This document shows, in pieces, positions 60,918 through 64,000 of a DNA stretch of 64,000 bases. The stretch is from assembly GCA_958295765.1 (NCBI GenBank), contig CATQHB010000002.1, positions 239,717-303,716 on the forward strand. The letters are read 5' to 3'. The translations under genes and the position numbers were made by a program. The DNA is from an uncultured Dehalococcoidia bacterium. GTDB lineage: Bacteria > Chloroflexota > Dehalococcoidia > Lucifugimonadales > UBA3495. The notes beneath the pieces were generated by a model that saw nothing but the letters and a program-made list of their open reading frames with translations, did not search any database and had not been told where the DNA came from. Each line of letters starts with the position of its first letter. Within the stretch, counting starts at the first letter, position 1.

Positions 60918-61670
60918 TTAAGTGGAAACCCGGCGGAACGGCGGCAACGGGAGAGCCGGAAAAGTTGTATCCAGGTATATCTCTATTTTGTCGGCTGGGA
61001 TTCCACGTTTTGCCAACGTACAGGCCGAGTCGAATTTTTCAATGCCCTCAATAATCTGCCTTATTCTATCCAAGCAGTGGTCGATGAACTCAGGGGACAT
61101 ATAGAACATCCACGGCTCACTATCTATTGTCGCGATTGAGAACCAATCGGAAGGCCAGCCAGAGGTATTAAGTGTTTGTTCAAATTTCTGACGCTCTTCA
61201 GGAGACCATTCAAAACCGTTGTGGAACATTTTGTTCCGGTAGTCAAACAGGGCCAATAGAGTAGGTTCAAGATCATCCGGCATATACTTTTCCATACCGA
61301 CCTCTTTCACTCTCTTGGTGATGTTCTTAGCCAGACATCTCTGGGGCAATGGTCTCTTGAGGCGTTGAAAAGCCTGCCGGAACACCGACTCGAGGAATGG
61401 AGCAAGCATCCCCACGGCGGCCATGCTATGAGCGGCATCTTGGTAGAGTGAGCCATGCAAAAGGTCAACGAACTCGTCAACGGCGTGTTCATTGGCAGCG
61501 CCCCGGGATTGTTCTGCGAACTCTTTGACTTCTTTGATCTCAGCTTCAAGCTCCCGGTCGGCTAGTTCCTGACGATACAACAAGTTGCAGATGGCAAGGA
61601 ACTGCGCGTGATAATCTAATCCGAGCAAAAGCCCGGGGGTGAAATTCTCAGGTTCGGATCTTGATTCCAC
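60918..61670 (-). CDS. Hypothetical protein with HEPN-like feature
   Basis: A 250-residue soluble, helical protein I do not recognise. The central LALFDYRNKMFHNGFEWSPE contains R-N-K-M-F-H, an Rx4H motif as seen in HEPN ribonucleases, where RNA cleavage depends on the Arg and His. The remainder (VDEFVDLLHGSLYQDAAHSM, LESVFRQAFQRLKRPLPQRC) is consistent with an all-helical fold. Start is GTG with GGGAGGGAG three bases upstream. It is less GC-rich than adjacent genes, so may be acquired. The HEPN label is tentative. Confidence 0.62.
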   Translation of the reverse strand: MESRSEPENFTPGLLLGLDYHAQFLAICNLLYRQELADRELEAEIKEVKEFAEQSRGAANEHAVDEFVDLLHGSLYQDAAHSMAAVGMLAPFLESVFRQAFQRLKRPLPQRCLAKNITKRVKEVGMEKYMPDDLEPTLLALFDYRNKMFHNGFEWSPEERQKFEQTLNTSGWPSDWFSIATIDSEPWMFYMSPEFIDHCLDRIRQIIEGIEKFDSACTLAKRGIPADKIEIYLDTTFPALPLPPFRRVST

Positions 61671-61727
61671 TAACTCCCTCCCGATTCAAGCCTTTGCCGT
61701 AACCAACACCTGGATGATAAAAGTCCC

Positions 61728-61832
61728 TCAAGGTAACTGTTGGCGTAGCGACTGAGGTTGCTGGCAGCCCATTGCCAGAATCAACACCGATGCCAACAGG
61801 CCGATCAGCAAAAGACCGGGAAACCGCAACAT
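61728..61832 (-). CDS. Possible mini-lipoprotein, 34 residues
   Basis: MLRFPGLLLIGLLASVLILA followed by MGCQQPQSLRQQLP: a signal peptide with a lipobox-like LAMGC and a very short mature part. It could be a small lipoprotein, or the stump of a longer one. Weak Shine-Dalgarno. Low confidence. Confidence 0.35.
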   Translation of the reverse strand: MLRFPGLLLIGLLASVLILAMGCQQPQSLRQQLP

Positions 61833-61941
61833 AAACCTTACACCCTCGCTTGTGTGGGACTTAATCGCCAACGCGGATAGTGATGGCATCCCGGATAACG
61901 CTCAAGGTGCCCTTAACCTAGGTTACTTCCTGTTCCAGCCT

Positions 61942-62145
61942 TTACGCCCGGGTTCCTACCGATTCAAGGCACTGGCTAATCCCTTCCTCCCATTCCCTGA
62001 TGCGCTGGCTAATCCCCTCCTCCCATTCCCTGATGCGCCGGGACAATACTCGGTAGCCCACCACCGTAACCGCCAGCATAAAGCCGGCTAATGCTACTCC
62101 GCCCCCAATAATAGTGATGATGACCGGGAGCAGTTCCAGCGTCAT
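61942..62145 (-). CDS. Small membrane protein with duplicated cytoplasmic motif, 67 residues
   Basis: MTLELLPVIITIIGGGVALA, then a second hydrophobic stretch, form one long or two short membrane helices. A charged tail carries the 11-residue unit RIREWEEGISQ twice in a row (33-bp DNA duplication), then CLESVGTRA. Such short 'membrane helix plus amphipathic tail' proteins are common orphans. Function unknown. Confidence 0.55.
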   Translation of the reverse strand: MTLELLPVIITIIGGGVALAGFMLAVTVVGYRVLSRRIREWEEGISQRIREWEEGISQCLESVGTRA

Positions 62146-62267
62146 AGATTCGCTTTCCCCAAGTCATATTGGTTGCCACTATAAGGGATCAGGGTGGATT
62201 TGGAAACCGTTGCGGTTGCGCGCCGTGACGGTATCCGTTGAGAATACCCGGCGCAGATCCGCCCCGC

Positions 62268-63269
62268 TTACCCTGCCGTCAGCCGGGCCACTGCCTGTTT
62301 TACCAGGTTGTTTGCCATTACTACCTTATAGCCGTTGTCGGTCATGGGGCGGGCGTCGGGGAGGGCCAGGGTTCCGGCGTGGGCGGCGTCCACGGCGGAT
62401 ATAGCTCTGCCTTGCAGGTACTCCTCTACCGCCCGCGCCCGGTAGGGAACCGGGGCTACGCCGCCCAGGGCTACCGCCGCCTGTTGGATTACGCCGTCCG
62501 CGATGCCCAGCCGGGCCGCTACGCTGACCAGGGCAAAGTCGCCGGCCTCCCGTTCCCGGGCCTTCAGGTACACACTGCCGGGCGGTTGGCCGCCGGCGCC
62601 CAGGGCAGCGGGACGGGGCAGGTTGATGCGGGTAACTACCTCGCCGGGTTCCAGCGCCGTCTCCCGGGTTACGTCAACGCCGGGGCCGACAAAAAAGTCG
62701 CCAATGGGCAAGGTACGGCTGCCGTCCGCTCCGGCAACCTCAATAGTGGCCTCCATTACCGACAGGGCCACCGCCGTGTCCGACGGGTGGACGATGTAGC
62801 AGCGGTCGCCGCCGGTAACGCACAGGTACTTGGTGTTGCCGGCCAGGGCGTAGCAGCGGTCGCCTCCCTTCTTGAGGCAGGGAGTCAGCGGGTGGCGGTA
62901 GTACCAGCAGCGGGGTCGCTGGTTGAGGTTGCCCCCCAGGGTGCCGACGTTGCGTATCTGAGGCGTTGCCAACCCGCCGGCGGCCTCGGCCAGGGCGGTG
63001 TACCCGGCCCGGATGACCGGGTGAGCGGCCAGGTCGGCGATGGTGGTCATCGCGCCGATGGACAGCCCGCCGTCGGTCTCGGCAATGCCGTCCAGGTCGG
63101 GGACGCCGGCCAGGCTGACCACCCGGCCGGGGGCGATAATCCCCTCCTTAACCTCATCCAGCAAGTCGGAACCGCCGGCGATGATACGGGCGTCAACCGG
63201 CGGCGCCGCCGTCAACAGGGCCACGGCCTCGGCCAGGGTTTGGGGTTCGGTGTATTGAAAGGGGTGCAT
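62268..63269 (-). CDS. FAD-binding subunit of a xanthine-dehydrogenase-family molybdoenzyme (with extra Fe-S loop)
   Basis: A 333-residue medium subunit. ARIIAGGSDLLDEVKEGIIA and TPQIRNVGTLGGNLNQRPRC bind FAD; the C-terminal domain starts near VYLKAREREAGDFALVSVAA. Between them is an insertion with four Cys (RCWYYRHPLTPC, GGDRCYA, KYLC), spaced C-x9-C-x7-C-x10-C. The same region in PaoB and HcrB holds an extra [4Fe-4S] cluster. It would pass electrons between FAD and a small [2Fe-2S] and a large Mo subunit. Those subunits are not adjacent here; the next gene upstream is a methyltransferase, so the partners may be encoded downstream elsewhere or lost. Confidence 0.86.
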   Translation of the reverse strand: MHPFQYTEPQTLAEAVALLTAAPPVDARIIAGGSDLLDEVKEGIIAPGRVVSLAGVPDLDGIAETDGGLSIGAMTTIADLAAHPVIRAGYTALAEAAGGLATPQIRNVGTLGGNLNQRPRCWYYRHPLTPCLKKGGDRCYALAGNTKYLCVTGGDRCYIVHPSDTAVALSVMEATIEVAGADGSRTLPIGDFFVGPGVDVTRETALEPGEVVTRINLPRPAALGAGGQPPGSVYLKAREREAGDFALVSVAARLGIADGVIQQAAVALGGVAPVPYRARAVEEYLQGRAISAVDAAHAGTLALPDARPMTDNGYKVVMANNLVKQAVARLTAG

Positions 63270-63294
63270 GGGGTGGCGCTCCTTCAGGAAGATT

Positions 63295-64000
63295 TTACTT
63301 TTCCAGTAAAAACAGAAACTCCTGGTTTGGTTTTTCCGATTCTCTTACCCATTCGTTGGTCCACTTCATGCTTGCCATGACGTTCCTCTTATAGTCTATT
63401 GCTGCCACGTCAAGCAGCTTTCCGTTAGCTCGCAAAATTTCGTTAAGCTCCTCAGCCGTTGCCCGTCCGCCGGAACTGTAGGACAGGATTATCCATTTGG
63501 CTTGAGTTGCCCCGATAAGGCGGTTGATTGCTTCGACGGCGATGAACCGGCCCCCGGAGGCGCGGCGAAACTCCTCAAAATCCGACGCTGCTACCTTATC
63601 CGAAGTATCCTGGCGGCGATTGGCCTTGCCGAATAACTGGGGTTCGTCAAAGAGGCAAACCGTTTGCCATAGATGGTAGTAGGCGGCGTAGCGCACTCTT
63701 GAAGGCGGCATCTTTTCATTGTTTGACCCGTAAGGCGGGTCAAAGTAAGCCAGGTCAACGGATACCTGAGGGATAAGGTCATAGATGTCGCTCCGATGGA
63801 CTTGATGGTCGCCGGGGGAAGGGAATACCACCGGCACTTTAAGGCATAAGTTGCCGTAAGACCGGGGCGACCAGTCTTTAAGGTAGGATGCGTAATGCCC
63901 CAGGCCGTTATCCACTTGGTCCAGGGCCAGTACCAAACTGGTCAGAGCTACCGATTTATCAACAATCTCCAGATTCAGCGACTCTATTTCCTGTCGGATA
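63295..64000 (-). CDS. D12-class DNA adenine N6-methyltransferase, partial
   Basis: The frame is open to the window edge, so the N-terminus is missing (235 residues visible). LALDQVDNGLGHYASYLKDW and VDLAYFDPPYGSNNEKMPPS give the DPPY catalytic motif; YYHLWQTVCLFDEPQLFGKA and WIILSYSSGGRATAEELNEI follow as in type II/III-like Dam relatives. The N-terminal AdoMet-binding FxGxG motif should lie beyond the edge. It may be a solitary or restriction-associated methylase; the neighbouring genes beyond the window would tell. Confidence 0.85.
   Translation of the reverse strand, partial: IRQEIESLNLEIVDKSVALTSLVLALDQVDNGLGHYASYLKDWSPRSYGNLCLKVPVVFPSPGDHQVHRSDIYDLIPQVSVDLAYFDPPYGSNNEKMPPSRVRYAAYYHLWQTVCLFDEPQLFGKANRRQDTSDKVAASDFEEFRRASGGRFIAVEAINRLIGATQAKWIILSYSSGGRATAEELNEILRANGKLLDVAAIDYKRNVMASMKWTNEWVRESEKPNQEFLFLLEK

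Noticed and set aside
61852-62091. 79-codon plus-strand frame
   Set aside because: Antisense to the small membrane protein with the duplicated motif, with no Shine-Dalgarno; the minus-strand reading has a better membrane-helix signal.

Overview
The window is a GC-rich bacterial chromosome segment. The 5' end falls inside a molybdate/tungstate ABC transporter gene and the 3' end inside a DNA adenine methyltransferase gene. Gene content (HspR-controlled grpE-dnaK, many Mo/W enzymes, flavin monooxygenase, selenoproteins including a UGSC protein, apparently leaderless promoters, many small palindromic repeats) is most like an uncultivated Chloroflexota (SAR202/Dehalococcoidia-type) genome. That assignment is inference; there is no rRNA or marker gene here to settle it.

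Layout. 1-7 kb: end of a modC-like gene, a HAD phosphatase, two tandem copies of a large GT-C-like membrane protein gene (the second broken by an in-frame TAG) and a lactonase-type beta-propeller. 7.8-12.1 kb: moeA, a HAD phosphatase, and a MoeA fused to a periplasmic-binding-protein-like domain. 12.1-16.5 kb: two more GT-C-like genes, one split by a 17-C homopolymer. 16.8-17.4 kb: an orphan RHH antitoxin with a truncated mazF. 17.7-20.7 kb: selD (itself a selenoprotein), a sulfite-oxidase-like molybdoenzyme and a DUF502 membrane protein. 20.8-24.4 kb: a zinc-ribbon gene divergent from hspR-grpE-dnaK, with a HAIR-like operator over both promoters. 24.5-27.7 kb: small genes, an AcuC-type deacetylase and a MobA-MoaD fusion. 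28-38 kb: aldehyde:ferredoxin oxidoreductase, NuoE- and NuoF-like subunits, an LLM flavin monooxygenase, a cupin, a formate-dehydrogenase alpha subunit and a TIR protein, then tRNA-Ser(CGA). 38.3-45 kb (minus strand): a HIRAN/HipA-like-kinase pair, a five-gene run ending in a UGSC selenoprotein and its usual partner, and a ThDP enzyme. 45-56.6 kb: five tandem paralogous genes built of 34-residue TPRs. 56.7-64 kb: esterase, site-2 protease, a barrel-like hypothetical protein, a beta-hydroxyacid dehydrogenase, a possible HEPN protein, small membrane proteins, a molybdo-flavoprotein FAD subunit and the methyltransferase.

How the genes fit together. A molybdenum/tungsten theme runs through the window: uptake (ModC), cofactor assembly (two MoeA proteins, MobA-MoaD) and users (sulfite-oxidase-like, AOR, Fdh-like, XdhB-like). 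Selenium is a second theme: SelD makes selenophosphate, and both SelD and the UGSC protein use an in-frame UGA followed at the right distance by a bacterial SECIS-like hairpin. selA, selB and selC are not seen here. AOR, NuoE/NuoF-like and Fdh-like subunits could together pass electrons from aldehydes or formate to NAD.

The segment has been heavily reshaped by duplication: a 2.3-kb tandem duplication, GT-C gene duplications, the TPR array, and at least ten copies of a ~100-bp palindromic MITE-like element, alongside several other short dispersed repeats.
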